A stretch of 64,000 bases of DNA. Source: Streptomyces roseolus. GTDB lineage: Bacteria; Actinomycetota; Actinomycetes; Streptomycetales; Streptomycetaceae. A program made the position numbers and the translations under genes. The stretch is from assembly GCF_014649855.1 (NCBI RefSeq), contig NZ_BMTV01000007.1, positions 62,001-126,000 of the forward strand, in the 5' to 3' direction. Shown in pieces: positions 41,052 to 50,782 of this stretch. The notes beneath the pieces are model-generated. The model saw nothing but the letters and a program-made list of their open reading frames with translations, was not told where the DNA came from and did no database searches. Numbering within the stretch: position 1 is the stretch's first letter; the number at the start of each line of letters is the position of its first letter.

Positions 41052-43307
41052 ATGGGCCGACCGGACGCGAAGGCGAAGAAACGGGGCATACACCGCCTCT
41101 TCACCTGGAAGAAGCTGCTGGGCACCTTCCTCCTGCTCTGCCTCATCGGTGTCGGCGCCCTCTACACCGTCTACCTGCTGGTCCCCGTGCCCACGGCCAA
41201 CGCCGAGGCCACCATGCAGAGCAACATCTACAAGTACTCCAACGGCAAGATCCTCGCCCGCACCGGCGAGATCAACCGCGAGATCGTGGGCCTGGAGAAG
41301 ATTCCGCTCCCCGTCCAGCGGGCCTTCGTCGCCGCCGAGAACAAGACCTTCTACAAGGACAACGGCGTCGACATCAAGGGCACCACCCGCGCCGCCTGGA
41401 ACACCCTCACCGGCAAGGGCAAGCAGGGCGGCTCCACGATCACCCAGCAGTACGTCAAGAACTTCTACCTGAGCCAGGACCAGACGGCGACCCGCAAGCT
41501 CAAGGAAATGGTCATCGCCGTCAAGGTCGACGAGGAGATGTCCAAGTCCGACATCCTCGCCGGGTACATGAACACCAGCTACTACGGGCGCTCCGCCTAC
41601 GGCATCCAGGCCGCGGCCCGCTCGTACTACGGCACCGACGCCTCCCGGCTCACCACCGCCCAGGGCGCCTACCTCGCCTCGCTGCTCCAGGCCCCCAACC
41701 AGTACGACTGGACCTCCGCCAACGCCACCGGCCGGAAGCTCGTCGAGGAGCGCTGGAACTACGTCCTCGACAACATGGTCGAGATGGGCTGGCTGCCCGC
41801 CGCCGAGCGCGCGGGACTGGAGTTCCCCGTCCCGCGGGCGCCCAAGCCGCTCCCCGGCATGGAGGGCCAGACCGGCTACATCGTCGAGGCCGCCAACCAG
41901 GAGCTGATGCGCCAGGGCGTCAGCGAGGAGGACATCAAGGCCGGCGGCTGGACCATCACCCTCACCATCGACGAGGACAAGCAGAAGGACCTGGTCGCCG
42001 CGGTCGACAAGGAGCTGGAGGCCAAGCTCGACCGCAAGGGCGACAAGAAGGCCGCCACCGTCCAGGCCGGCGCCACCTCCGTCGACCCGAAGACCGGCGC
42101 GGTCGTCGCGATGTACGGCGGCGTCGGCGCCACCGAGCACTGGATGTCCAACGCCACCCGGCGCGACTTCCAGCCCGCCTCCACCTTCAAGCCGATCGTC
42201 CTCGCCTCCGCCCTCGACAACGAGGCGACCACCCAGGACGGCCGCGAGATCGGCCTCGGCACCGTCTATGACGGCGACTCCCGGCGTCCGGTCGTCGGCA
42301 GCAAGATCCCCTACGCCCCCGAGAACCAGGGCGACCAGTCGTACGGTCCCGTCTCCGTCCAGCGGGCCACCGACAAGTCCATCAACTCGGTCTACGCCCA
42401 GATGATCGTCGACGTCGGCGCTGAGAAGACCAAGAAGACCGCCCTCGACCTCGGCATGAAGGACGGCCAGGACTTCGAGCCCACCCCCGCCATGGCGCTC
42501 GGCACCATGGGCGCCTCCACCCTCGACATGGCCGGCGCCTACGCCACCCTCGACAACCACGGCCGGAAGGTCACCCCGGTCCTCGTCAAGGCCGCCCAGC
42601 ACAGCGACCGCCGGGTCGAGACCGTCCGGCAGACCGGCGAGCAGGTCATCAGCCGCCGGGCCGCCGACACCGTCACCAAGGCCATGCGGGGCGTCGTCGA
42701 GAACGGCTCCGGCTTCCGCGCCGCCGGCGACTACGAGGCCGCCGGCAAGACCGGCACCTCCGAGAACAACCGCTCCGCCTGGTTCGTCGGCTACACCCCC
42801 GAACTGGTCACCGCCGTCGCCCTCTTCGGCGAGGACACCTCCGGCAAGATCGCCGAGCAGGTCACCCTCACCGACACCATCGAGCCCGGCCGCGCCAACG
42901 GCGGCGGCTTCCCGGCCAAGATCTGGGGCGCGTACACCGAGCGCGCCCTGAACGGGGGCTCCGACGCCGAGTTCGACCTGGAGACCGACGGCGGCTGGGA
43001 CGGCGGCGGCGGCCTGCCGACCGGGACGAGCTCGCCGACCGCGACCGAGGAGCCCACCGAGGAGCCGACGGAGACCGCCACGACCCCGCCGGCCCGCACC
43101 CCCACCGCGCCGACCACACCGCCCACCACGCCGCCGACGACCCGGCCGACGCCCACCCGGACGCCGACCACCACCCCGCCGGACCCGACCCGCGAGCCCA
43201 CCGGGGAGCCGACCACCACGGCGACGGTCCAGCCGCCCGACGCCGGCGGCCCGGACGGCGACGAGGACGCCGCCCCGCCGGACCGCACCACCCAGCGGCC
43301 CCGCTGA
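41052..43307 (+). CDS. Class A penicillin-binding protein (transglycosylase/transpeptidase)
   Basis: A 751-residue bifunctional peptidoglycan synthase. A membrane anchor lies at about 21-44. The GT51 domain has catalytic E96 in FVAAENKTFYKDNG and GGSTITQQYVKN. The transpeptidase domain has S377-T-F-K380, S443-I-N445 and K566-T-G568. A Pro/Thr-rich exported tail of about 100 residues follows. All catalytic motifs are present. The tail may span the wall. ATG 41052 is the start. Confidence 0.93.
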   Translation: MGRPDAKAKKRGIHRLFTWKKLLGTFLLLCLIGVGALYTVYLLVPVPTANAEATMQSNIYKYSNGKILARTGEINREIVGLEKIPLPVQRAFVAAENKTFYKDNGVDIKGTTRAAWNTLTGKGKQGGSTITQQYVKNFYLSQDQTATRKLKEMVIAVKVDEEMSKSDILAGYMNTSYYGRSAYGIQAAARSYYGTDASRLTTAQGAYLASLLQAPNQYDWTSANATGRKLVEERWNYVLDNMVEMGWLPAAERAGLEFPVPRAPKPLPGMEGQTGYIVEAANQELMRQGVSEEDIKAGGWTITLTIDEDKQKDLVAAVDKELEAKLDRKGDKKAATVQAGATSVDPKTGAVVAMYGGVGATEHWMSNATRRDFQPASTFKPIVLASALDNEATTQDGREIGLGTVYDGDSRRPVVGSKIPYAPENQGDQSYGPVSVQRATDKSINSVYAQMIVDVGAEKTKKTALDLGMKDGQDFEPTPAMALGTMGASTLDMAGAYATLDNHGRKVTPVLVKAAQHSDRRVETVRQTGEQVISRRAADTVTKAMRGVVENGSGFRAAGDYEAAGKTGTSENNRSAWFVGYTPELVTAVALFGEDTSGKIAEQVTLTDTIEPGRANGGGFPAKIWGAYTERALNGGSDAEFDLETDGGWDGGGGLPTGTSSPTATEEPTEEPTETATTPPARTPTAPTTPPTTPPTTRPTPTRTPTTTPPDPTREPTGEPTTTATVQPPDAGGPDGDEDAAPPDRTTQRPR

Positions 43308-43339
43308 CCCCCTCCCGTACGCGACTTCCCGTACGCGAC

Positions 43340-43371
43340 GAAGGCCGGCCCCCACCAGGGGACCGGCCTTC
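43340..43371. terminator. Terminator between PBP and SpoIIE-type phosphatase genes
   Basis: GAAGGCCGG (43340-43348) pairs with CCGGCCTTC (43363-43371), with a further CCCC/GGGG block inside. A direct repeat CCCGTACGCGAC occurs twice just before it. Confidence 0.8.
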
Positions 43372-43385
43372 TGTACGTACGGCGG

Positions 43386-45287
43386 TCAGACGCGTGTCGA
43401 CAGCTCGAACCAGACGACCTTGCCGCCCGACAGCCGGGTCGCGCCCCACCGCCGCGCCAGCCGGTTCACCAGGAACAGGCCGCGCCCGCCCTCGTCCGTG
43501 TCGCGGGCCCGCCGCTGCCGGGGCAGCTGCGGGGAGTCGTCGCCGACCTCGCAGCGCAGCACGTCCGTCCGCAGCAGTCGCAGGGTCACCGGCCGCTCCG
43601 CGTACCGCACCGCGTTCGTCACCACCTCGCTGATCAGCAGCTCCACCGAGTCCGTCAGCTCCTCCAGGTCCCAGCGGGCGAGCGCCCGGCGGGCGAGCCG
43701 GCGGGCCCGGCCCGGGGCCGCGTCCTCCGGATCCAGGAACCAGTACGCCACGTCGCTCGGCGCGATCCCGTCGAAGCGGGCCGCGAGCAGCGCGATGTCG
43801 TCGTCCCGGTCGCCCGGACCCAGCATGTCGAGCACGTCGTCGCAGAGCGCCTCCAGCGGCGGCGCGTGGTCCGGCCCGGTCAGCTGGGCCGCCGCCGCGA
43901 GCCGCTCCCGCAGCTGCTCGATCCCGGTCCACACGTCCCGCAGCCGGGACTCCACCAGACCGTCCGTGTACAGCAGCAGCGTCGCACCGGCCGGGGCGTC
44001 CAGCTCGACCGCCTCGAAGTCCACGCCGCCGACCCCGATCGGGGCGCCCGCGGGCACCCGCAGCACCTCCGCGCGCCCGTCCAGGTGGAGCAGTATCGGC
44101 GGCGGATGACCGGCGTTGGCGACCGTGATCCGGTGCGAGACCGGGTCGTACACCGCGTACATGCAGGTCGCCATCCGGTTCTCGCCGAGCCGCTGGGCCT
44201 GCTCGTCGAGGTGGTGCAGCACCTCCTGCGGCGGCAGGTCGAGCCCGGCCAGGGTCTGCGCGGTGGTCCGCAGCTGGCCCATGATCGCCGCCGAGGTCAT
44301 GGAGTGGCCCATGACGTCGCCGACGACCAGGGCGACCCGGCTGCCGGGCAGCGGGATCGCGTCGTACCAGTCGCCGCCCACCCGGGCCGTCTCGGCCGCC
44401 GGCAGGTAGCGGGAGGCGAGCTTGACGCCGGTCGGCTGCGGCAGCGAGTCCGGCAGCATGGTGCGCTGGAGCTCGTCCGCGATGTACGCCTCCCGGCCGT
44501 ACAGCACCGCCTTGTCGATGCCGAGCGCGGTGTGGGTGGCCAGCTGGGCGCCGACGAGCAGGTCGTCCGGGTCGAAGGCGGGCTGCTCGGCGCGGCGCAG
44601 GAAGACGGCGGCGCCGATCACCCGGCGACGGCCGCGCAGCGGCGCCAGTATCGCCCGCGGACCGCGGGGCAGCGGATGGCCGGACCCCAGGAGCTCGCCG
44701 AGCGCGGCCCGGGCGGCCGCGGAGTCGCCGAAGACCGGCCGGACCCCGCGGAGCACCTCGGCCAGGGAACTGCCGGAGCGCACCTCGCACAGTTCGGCCG
44801 CGGGCGTCGGGTCGGGATCGGGCACGAGGACGAGTTCGTCGCCCTCCAGATCCGTTAACCGCAGCCGGTCCGTGCGGCGCAGCCGCAGCACGAAGGGCGC
44901 CACCGGGCGCTCGTCGCCGACCGGCAGCGGGTCGCGGAGGTAGACGAGGATCTCGTCGGAGAAGGCCGGCACGGTGGCGCGGCACAGGCCGAGCACGATC
45001 TCGTCGAGGTCGAGGCCGCGGGCGATCCGCCGGGTCGCGGCGCCGACGAACCGCAGCCGGTCGCCCTCGCGCCGACCGGCCGGCTCCGCCCCCCTGGGGG
45101 AGACGGCGACGGCGACCGCGGGCGCCGCGGGCCCCGGCACCGGCGGGGGCTCCGGGAGCTGCGCCGGCTGCGCGGGGATGTCGGAGGGCAGGCCGGCGGG
45201 CGCCGCCTCCTGACGAGGCCGCGTCTGCTCCTGGGGCCGGTCGGCCAGCGGCTGCCGGCCTTCGTGGGAGGTGGGATGCTCCGTCAC
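43386..45287 (-). CDS. GAF-SpoIIE phosphatase-HATPase signalling protein
   Basis: A roughly 633-residue cytoplasmic regulator. A Pro/Ala-rich N-terminus precedes a GAF domain (about 100-280), a PPM/SpoIIE phosphatase domain (ARVGGDWYDAIPL, VVGDVMGHS, LLLYTDGLVE, DDDIALLAARF), and a C-terminal HATPase_c anti-sigma-like domain (ELLISEVVTNAVRYA, GGRGLFLVNRLA). Metal-binding Asp residues are intact. These proteins control sigma factors by partner switching. GTG 45287 (VTEHPTSHEG) is the likely start; longer in-frame starts lack support. Confidence 0.9.
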   Translation of the reverse strand: MTEHPTSHEGRQPLADRPQEQTRPRQEAAPAGLPSDIPAQPAQLPEPPPVPGPAAPAVAVAVSPRGAEPAGRREGDRLRFVGAATRRIARGLDLDEIVLGLCRATVPAFSDEILVYLRDPLPVGDERPVAPFVLRLRRTDRLRLTDLEGDELVLVPDPDPTPAAELCEVRSGSSLAEVLRGVRPVFGDSAAARAALGELLGSGHPLPRGPRAILAPLRGRRRVIGAAVFLRRAEQPAFDPDDLLVGAQLATHTALGIDKAVLYGREAYIADELQRTMLPDSLPQPTGVKLASRYLPAAETARVGGDWYDAIPLPGSRVALVVGDVMGHSMTSAAIMGQLRTTAQTLAGLDLPPQEVLHHLDEQAQRLGENRMATCMYAVYDPVSHRITVANAGHPPPILLHLDGRAEVLRVPAGAPIGVGGVDFEAVELDAPAGATLLLYTDGLVESRLRDVWTGIEQLRERLAAAAQLTGPDHAPPLEALCDDVLDMLGPGDRDDDIALLAARFDGIAPSDVAYWFLDPEDAAPGRARRLARRALARWDLEELTDSVELLISEVVTNAVRYAERPVTLRLLRTDVLRCEVGDDSPQLPRQRRARDTDEGGRGLFLVNRLARRWGATRLSGGKVVWFELSTRV

Positions 45288-45596
45288 GCGTGGGATTCCG
45301 TCCGTCCGGGCCGGTGGTGCGATGCACTCGCTCTTCTCGCCGATGCCGCGCCTCCGGCGGGGATAAACCCTCCGGCGACGGCGTTCGCGGTGGATACGGA
45401 CGATCCGCGGACCGCGGCAGGGGCGGGGGGAGTGCGACCCGGGCACAGCTCCGGCACTGCTCTCCCCCTCATCGATGACGTGCGGTGACGTGTGGTCAGT
45501 TGCTGCGCTGCCTTCGGTCGGTGACGTGGCGTCCGCCCGTCGTCGGGCGCCCGGAGGACGATCCTACGTTTCGACCCGGGGGGCGCGGCAAGGGTC
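45288..45596. other. Intergenic stretch without a recognised gene
   Basis: These 309 bp separate the SpoIIE-type gene from the DUF402 gene, both on the minus strand. Several short frames exist on both strands but none has a ribosome site with sustained codon bias. A CCTCCGG motif recurs around GGGGATAAACC near 45357-45375. It probably holds the promoter of the phosphatase gene. Confidence 0.5.
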
Positions 45597-46271
45597 TCAT
45601 GGAGCGGTGTGCGCCGGGGTGCGATCCCAGTCCGCCGGCAGGGCGGGGACGGTCCAGGAGGGATCGGGCCGCCACTCCTCCCAGCCGTCCCGGAAGGGTG
45701 TTCCCCAGCTCTCGACCAGCCGTACGGCCGCCGCGCCGGCCTCCCGCACCCGGGCGGCCCCGGCCGGGTCCATGAGCCCGGCGCGCTGCGCCTGCTCGAA
45801 CTCGTCCTCGTCCCGCCAGAGCCAGCTGCGGTCGGGGTAGACGGAGATGTCGAGGAAGTGGTCGTCGGAGTCGACGCCGCCGGCCCAGCGGCGGCGCGGC
45901 TCCTCCAGGTTCACGTACCAGCTGCGGAAGCGCCAGCCGCGCTCCCAGAAGAGCCAGACCGACCACGGGTCGCCGGGCCTCGCCAGCTTGAGGACCCCGC
46001 TGCCGGCCCAGCGGGCGCGCTCGGTGGTGCGGGGCGCGGTGTAGCGGGTGGCGAGCGGCTCGTCGTGGACGGAGGTGCCGTCGGCGAGCACCGGCCGGAC
46101 GCACTCGGTGCCGGGCGCCATCCACACGGCGAGCAGGTCCGGGGTGTCGCGGACGACGGTCACCGGCCGGCAGATGTGCACCTCGTCGGTGCCGACGCCG
46201 CGATAGCGCCAGAGGATGTGCTCCCCGGGCGCCCAGCGCCGGATGCCGTCCGAACCGTCCGCTCCTGTCAT
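45597..46271 (-). CDS. DUF402-domain protein (FomD-like barrel)
   Basis: A 224-residue cytoplasmic protein. The DUF402 signature includes WYVNLEEPRRRW, DHFLDISVYPDRSWLWRDEDEFEQA and the preceding FWERGWRFRSW. Characterised relatives hydrolyse cytidylyl- or nucleoside-phosphate esters (FomD, Ntdp) using metals bound by Asp/Glu of the DISV-DEDE segment, which is present. The substrate is unknown. Confidence 0.8.
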   Translation of the reverse strand: MTGADGSDGIRRWAPGEHILWRYRGVGTDEVHICRPVTVVRDTPDLLAVWMAPGTECVRPVLADGTSVHDEPLATRYTAPRTTERARWAGSGVLKLARPGDPWSVWLFWERGWRFRSWYVNLEEPRRRWAGGVDSDDHFLDISVYPDRSWLWRDEDEFEQAQRAGLMDPAGAARVREAGAAAVRLVESWGTPFRDGWEEWRPDPSWTVPALPADWDRTPAHTAP

Positions 46272-46381
46272 GCGCAGATCTTAGGGGCGCGCTCCCACCG
46301 GCGCTGCGGCACAGGTCACGGTTGAGTCATCCGAAAGCGGCCCCGGGTTCGTGCCGGGGCCACCTCCGGGTCATGTCGGGG

Positions 46382-47794
46382 TCACGGCCGGGTCATGCGC
46401 AGGACGTCGAGGGCCTCGTCGAGCTGTTCGAGGGTGAGGTCGCCGCGCTCCACGTAGCCGGACTCCAGGACGACCTCGCGGATGGTCTTCCGCTCGGCCA
46501 GGGACCGCTTGGCGACCTTCGCGGCCTCCTCGTAGCCGATGTACTTGTTGAGCGGGGTGACGACGGAGGGGGAGGACTCGGCGTACTCGCGGGCGCGTTC
46601 GACGTTGGCGGTGACGCCGTCGACGGTCCGGTCGGCGAGCAGCCGGGAGGCGTTGGCCAGGAGCCGTACGGACTCGAGGAGGTTCTTGGCCATCACCGGG
46701 AGCATCACGTTGAGCTCGAAGTTCCCGGCCGCGCCGGCCACGGCGACGGTGGTGTCGTTGCCGGTGACCTGGGCGGCGACCATGAGGACCGCCTCGGGGA
46801 CCACCGGGTTGACCTTGCCGGGCATGATCGAGGAGCCGGGCTGGAGGTCGGGGAGGTTGATCTCGGCCAGGCCGGTTCGGGGGCCGCTGGCCATCCACCG
46901 CAGATCGTTGGCGATCTTGGTGAGGGAGACGGCGATGGTCCTGAGCTGGCCGGAGGTCTCCACCAGGCCGTCCCGGGCGCCCTGCGCCTCGAAGTGGTCG
47001 CGGGCCTCGGTGAAGGGCAGGCCGGTGGCGCGGGCGAGCTCGGCGACGACGGCGGCCGAGAAGCCGGGCGGGGTGTTGATCCCGGTGCCCACGGCGGTGC
47101 CGCCGAGGGGGAGTTCGGCGAGCCGGGGGAGGGCGGAGCGCAGCCGTTCGATCCCGTACCTGACCTGGGCCGCGTAGCCGCCGAACTCCTGGCCCAGGGT
47201 GACCGGGGTGGCGTCCATCAGATGCGTACGGCCCGACTTCACGACCGTCGCGAATTCGGCCGATTTTCGCTCCAGGGCGGCGGCCAGGTGGTCGAGCGCG
47301 GGGATCAGGTCGTGGGTGACGGCGGCGGTGGCGGCGATGTGGATGGAGGACGGGAAGACGTCGTTGGACGACTGCGAGGCGTTGACGTGGTCGTTGGGGT
47401 GGACGGCCCGGTCGGCCGGAAGCCGCTCCCCGGCGAGGGTGGCGAGGACCTCGTTGGTGTTCATGTTGGAGGAGGTGCCGGAACCCGTCTGGAAGACGTC
47501 GACCGGGAACTGGTCGTCCCAGCGGCCCTCCGCGACCTCCGCGGCGGCGGCCGCGATGGCCTCCGCGCGGTCCCGGTCGATCACCCCGAGCTCGGCGTTG
47601 ACGGCGGCGGCGGCGGCCTTGATCCGGGCCAGCGCCTCGATGTGGGCGCGCTCCAGGCGCTGCCCGGAGACCGGGAAGTTCTCCACCGCGCGCTGGGTCT
47701 GGGCCCGCCACTTGGCGTGCGCGGGGACCCGCACCTCGCCCATGGAGTCGCGCTCGGTCCGGTAGCCGTCGTCGTTCTTCATGTCCTCGGTCAT
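46382..47794 (-). CDS. fumC: Class II fumarate hydratase
   Basis: A 470-residue iron-independent fumarase. The fumarase/aspartase signature [11 protein letters not shown] is complete. The substrate loops [14 protein letters not shown] and [17 protein letters not shown] and the active-site [11 protein letters not shown] are also present. ATG 47794 is preferred over GTG 47797 because GGAGG is 7 bp upstream. A second, iron-sulfur fumarase is encoded 3.8 kb away. Confidence 0.95.
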   Translation of the reverse strand: MTEDMKNDDGYRTERDSMGEVRVPAHAKWRAQTQRAVENFPVSGQRLERAHIEALARIKAAAAAVNAELGVIDRDRAEAIAAAAAEVAEGRWDDQFPVDVFQTGSGTSSNMNTNEVLATLAGERLPADRAVHPNDHVNASQSSNDVFPSSIHIAATAAVTHDLIPALDHLAAALERKSAEFATVVKSGRTHLMDATPVTLGQEFGGYAAQVRYGIERLRSALPRLAELPLGGTAVGTGINTPPGFSAAVVAELARATGLPFTEARDHFEAQGARDGLVETSGQLRTIAVSLTKIANDLRWMASGPRTGLAEINLPDLQPGSSIMPGKVNPVVPEAVLMVAAQVTGNDTTVAVAGAAGNFELNVMLPVMAKNLLESVRLLANASRLLADRTVDGVTANVERAREYAESSPSVVTPLNKYIGYEEAAKVAKRSLAERKTIREVVLESGYVERGDLTLEQLDEALDVLRMTRP

Positions 47795-47898
47795 CACTCA
47801 ACCTCCATGAAAAGATGAGCACTTGTCTTGTTCGATGTATTCCCAAGGCGTGTACCGGCCAGTAAAAACCGTGGGTAACCCCACTTCCAGGAGGCGCA

Positions 47899-49425
47899 AT
47901 GACGCGCACCAGGTACAGACTCCGCTGGCCCGTCGCCGCCGTCGCCGCGGCGGCCGCCGCCCTCGGCTCCCTGACCGCCGCCCCCGCCGGAGCGGCCGAC
48001 ACCGGTACGAGGGCCGCCGTCGCCTCCGTACCCCTCCCGCCCGAGCTGGAGGCCATCCGGGCGGCCGAGGCCACGAAGATCTACGGCAGCCCCGAGGAAC
48101 GCCCCCTCGACCAGCGGAAGACCGGCCTCATCTCGCTCGGCGACAGCGAGATCTCCGGCGAGGGCGTGGGGAACTACGAGTCCCCCACCAACGGTCCCAC
48201 CAACTGGTGCCACCGCTCGCCCGACGCGGCCATCCACCGCACCGGCATCGCCGCCGACCTCACCTTCAACGTCTCCTGCTCCGGCGCCTCCACCGGCCAC
48301 ATCCGGATCGGCGGGAACAAGCAGTACGCGGACGAGCTCGTCCAGAGCGACAACCTCGCCGTCAAGGCCCGCAACACCCGCATCAAGATGGTCCTCCTGG
48401 TCGCCGGCGCCAACGACGACCTCCAGTTCGGCCCGGTCATGACCGACTGCGTCACCCGGTACGTCCTCAGCCAGGGCGCCTGCGAGCCCAAGTACGCCCC
48501 CGGCTGGCAGGCCCGCGTCGACGCCCTCGTCCCCAAGGTCGAGCAGACCGTCCGCGACCTGAAGACCGTCATGCGGGACGCCGGATACGCCGACGGCGAC
48601 TACAAGCTCGTCGTCATGGGCTACCCCAGCCCCATCGGCCCCGACTTCCGCGACAACCCGGACTTCTCCGGCAAGCTGGCCTGTGGCGGCATGGGCTACG
48701 ACTCCGACACCAAGTGGGGCCGCAACACCGCCGTCCCCGCCTTCGAGCGCGGCATGCGCCGGGTCGCCGCCTCCACCGGCGCCGTCTACCTCGACAACTC
48801 GCGGCTCTTCCACGGCCACGAGGTCTGCATGGAGGACACCTGGGCCCGGGGCCTGTACATCGACCTCTCCAAGCCCGGCGGGATCGACGAGAACTCCACC
48901 CGGCAGTCCTTCCACCCCAACAAGAGCGGCCACGCCGCCTTCGCCTCCTGCCTGACCCAGCTCTACGCCTCCGGCCTGCGCGAGGCGAGCTGCGCCGACG
49001 TGAACTCCTCCGGCACCCCGACGCTCTTCCCGCTCGCCTGGGACGACGTCTACAAGCCGCTGCGGAACGGCGCCACCGGCGACTGCCTCGACGTGAACGC
49101 CGCCGAGTCCGCCAACGGCACCGCCGTCCTCGGCTGGGACTGCCACGGCGGCCGCAACCAGGGCTGGTGGTACGACTCCGCCCGCAAGACCCTCCACACC
49201 GAACTCACCCAGGACCGCTGCCTGGACGTGCCGGGCGCCGCCTACCAGGCCGGCAAGGCGCTCGTCGTCTGGAACTGCTCCGGCGCCGCCAACCAGAGGT
49301 TCGTCCGCGACGGCGCCACCATCCGGCCCGCCGCCGCGGCCGGACTCTGCCTGGCGCAGGGCGCCGCGAAGGAGCCGGTCCGGCTCCAGACCTGCGACGG
49401 CTCGGCGAACCAGCGGTTCGCGTAG
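47899..49425 (+). CDS. Secreted SGNH hydrolase with C-terminal ricin-B lectin domain
   Basis: A 508-residue secreted esterase/lipase. The signal peptide ends AGAAD. The SGNH domain has nucleophile S83 in ISLGDSEISGEG, the oxyanion Asn in VAGANDD, and H339 in RQSFHPNKSGH. The C-terminal ~130 residues form a ricin-type beta-trefoil with GDCLDV, NQGWWYD and two NQRF repeats, which would bind a carbohydrate. It has an even number of Cys, consistent with export. GGAGG precedes the ATG. Confidence 0.9.
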   Translation: MTRTRYRLRWPVAAVAAAAAALGSLTAAPAGAADTGTRAAVASVPLPPELEAIRAAEATKIYGSPEERPLDQRKTGLISLGDSEISGEGVGNYESPTNGPTNWCHRSPDAAIHRTGIAADLTFNVSCSGASTGHIRIGGNKQYADELVQSDNLAVKARNTRIKMVLLVAGANDDLQFGPVMTDCVTRYVLSQGACEPKYAPGWQARVDALVPKVEQTVRDLKTVMRDAGYADGDYKLVVMGYPSPIGPDFRDNPDFSGKLACGGMGYDSDTKWGRNTAVPAFERGMRRVAASTGAVYLDNSRLFHGHEVCMEDTWARGLYIDLSKPGGIDENSTRQSFHPNKSGHAAFASCLTQLYASGLREASCADVNSSGTPTLFPLAWDDVYKPLRNGATGDCLDVNAAESANGTAVLGWDCHGGRNQGWWYDSARKTLHTELTQDRCLDVPGAAYQAGKALVVWNCSGAANQRFVRDGATIRPAAAAGLCLAQGAAKEPVRLQTCDGSANQRFA

Positions 49426-49443
49426 CCCGCGGGCCCGAGAACG

Positions 49444-49481
49444 CCGTGGCCCTCCGTCCGGTGCGGGACGGAGGGCCACGG
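49444..49481 (+). terminator. 16-bp perfect stem with T-rich tail
   Basis: CCGTGGCCCTCCGTCC pairs with GGACGGAGGGCCACGG around GGTGCG, followed by TCCTTTT. It ends the SGNH hydrolase gene. Confidence 0.88.
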
Positions 49482-49543
49482 TCCTTTTCCCGGGCGCCCC
49501 GGGTGGGCTCCCCGGCCGCCTCAGGTGAGCTCCCCAGTCGCCT

Positions 49544-50170
49544 TCAGGTGAGCTCCAGGGTCGACTTCGCCCGCTCGTACGCGGCGACCACCGCGTCCTC
49601 CTCGGCGTCGAGACCGCCGAGCTCCACGATGACGACCGCGCCCTTCGGGGTCGTCACCGCGAAGGAGCGCCCGTCCCGCCAGGCCTCGTCGAGCTCGCTG
49701 TAGACGGAGTAGCGGGCCTCCACGGCGGCCACCGCGCCCGCCTTCACGTCGGTGAGGACGAGCTCCTTGCTCTTGTCGTCCTCGACGAAGGCCTTCAGGG
49801 CGGACCGGGCCGGTCCCTCCGGCGCGGTCCACACCCGCAGGAAGCCGATGTCCGAGGTCCCCTCCGACTCCGCCTCGCACACGATCGTGGCCGGCCCCTG
49901 CTCCACCAGCGCGGCGAAGTCGGGGTCCGCGGGCTTCTCGACCGCCTCCGGCTCCCAGCCCTCCGTGAGGGAGAAGGAGACGGGCAGCGCGCAGGAGGAG
50001 CCGGGACCGCCGACGGACACCACGGCCTCAGGGGAGGGCACCGCCGTCGGCGCCTTCGTCGCGGTCGGCGGGGCGGCCGCCGGGGCGTCCGGTTCCGGGG
50101 TCGTACCGCAGGCGGTCAGCAGGACCGCCGCGAGCAGGGCGGTACGGAGGAGAGGGGCTTTACCTGGCAT
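49544..50170 (-). CDS. Lipoprotein, hypothetical
   Basis: A 208-residue predicted lipoprotein with signal peptide and lipobox LTACG, a Pro/Ala/Thr linker, and a folded domain with two Cys (SSCALPVSFS and TIVCEAESE). The pattern SFSLTEGWEPEAVE ... VWTAPEGPARSALKAF resembles other Streptomyces surface lipoproteins of unknown function. ATG 50170 is the start. Confidence 0.75.
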   Translation of the reverse strand: MPGKAPLLRTALLAAVLLTACGTTPEPDAPAAAPPTATKAPTAVPSPEAVVSVGGPGSSCALPVSFSLTEGWEPEAVEKPADPDFAALVEQGPATIVCEAESEGTSDIGFLRVWTAPEGPARSALKAFVEDDKSKELVLTDVKAGAVAAVEARYSVYSELDEAWRDGRSFAVTTPKGAVVIVELGGLDAEEDAVVAAYERAKSTLELT

Positions 50171-50267
50171 GGCCCCATCATCCCTGACCGGGTGCGTCAC
50201 CCGGACGGCGGCAGCACAATGTGAGGACGGCCCGAAGGGGGACCCGCACCCGCCAGGGAGGCAGTCC

Positions 50268-50771
50268 ATGATCCGGAGTTTCAGGAGGATCGGCGCCCTC
50301 GGCGCCGCGACGGTCGCGGCCGTCGCCTTCACGGCCGCCGCGCCGGTCGCCGCCGCACCCGCCGTGCCCGCCGACGGGTACGAGTTCACCCTCTACGCCA
50401 AGGAGGTCCCGGTCGGCGGGGACGAGAGCCCCGGCGCGTCACCGGAGGTCGGCGACTCCTTCGCCTTCGCCGACGACCTCTCCCGCGCCAAGGGCGGCGA
50501 GAAGGTCGGCCGCGACGGCGTCGGCTGCACCGTGGTGCGCACCGGCGACCCGATGGACGTGCTCTGCGTCGGCACCTTCGTCCTGAACGGCGGCCCCGGC
50601 GGCCAGCTCACCGGGCAGACCCTGCTCTCCGTCGACCCCTCGGACCAGGCTCCGGCCGCGTTCGACATCGCGGTCACCGGCGGCACCGGCGACTTCAAGG
50701 ACGCCCGCGGCTGGATCCGCTCGACCCCGGACGGGGACTACTCGAAGCTGGAGTTCCACCTCACCCGGTAG
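50268..50771 (+). CDS. Secreted allene-oxide-cyclase-barrel-like (dirigent-like) protein
   Basis: A 167-residue exported protein. The signal peptide ends VAAAPA. The beta-barrel domain has LCVGTFVLNGGPGGQLTGQ and FDIAVTGGTGDFKDARGWI, the pattern shared by dirigent and allene oxide cyclase barrels. Bacterial members have no proven reaction. ATG 50268 follows AGGGAGGCAG. It converges with the phosphatase gene at 50783. Confidence 0.78.
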   Translation: MIRSFRRIGALGAATVAAVAFTAAAPVAAAPAVPADGYEFTLYAKEVPVGGDESPGASPEVGDSFAFADDLSRAKGGEKVGRDGVGCTVVRTGDPMDVLCVGTFVLNGGPGGQLTGQTLLSVDPSDQAPAAFDIAVTGGTGDFKDARGWIRSTPDGDYSKLEFHLTR

Positions 50772-50782
50772 GGACGGGCTCC

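Noticed and set aside
39552..43355. 1267-codon minus-strand frame including the ABC ATPase
   Set aside because: Only 39552-40226 is the ATPase. The rest is antisense to the penicillin-binding protein gene and has Gly/Asp/Val-rich shadow composition.
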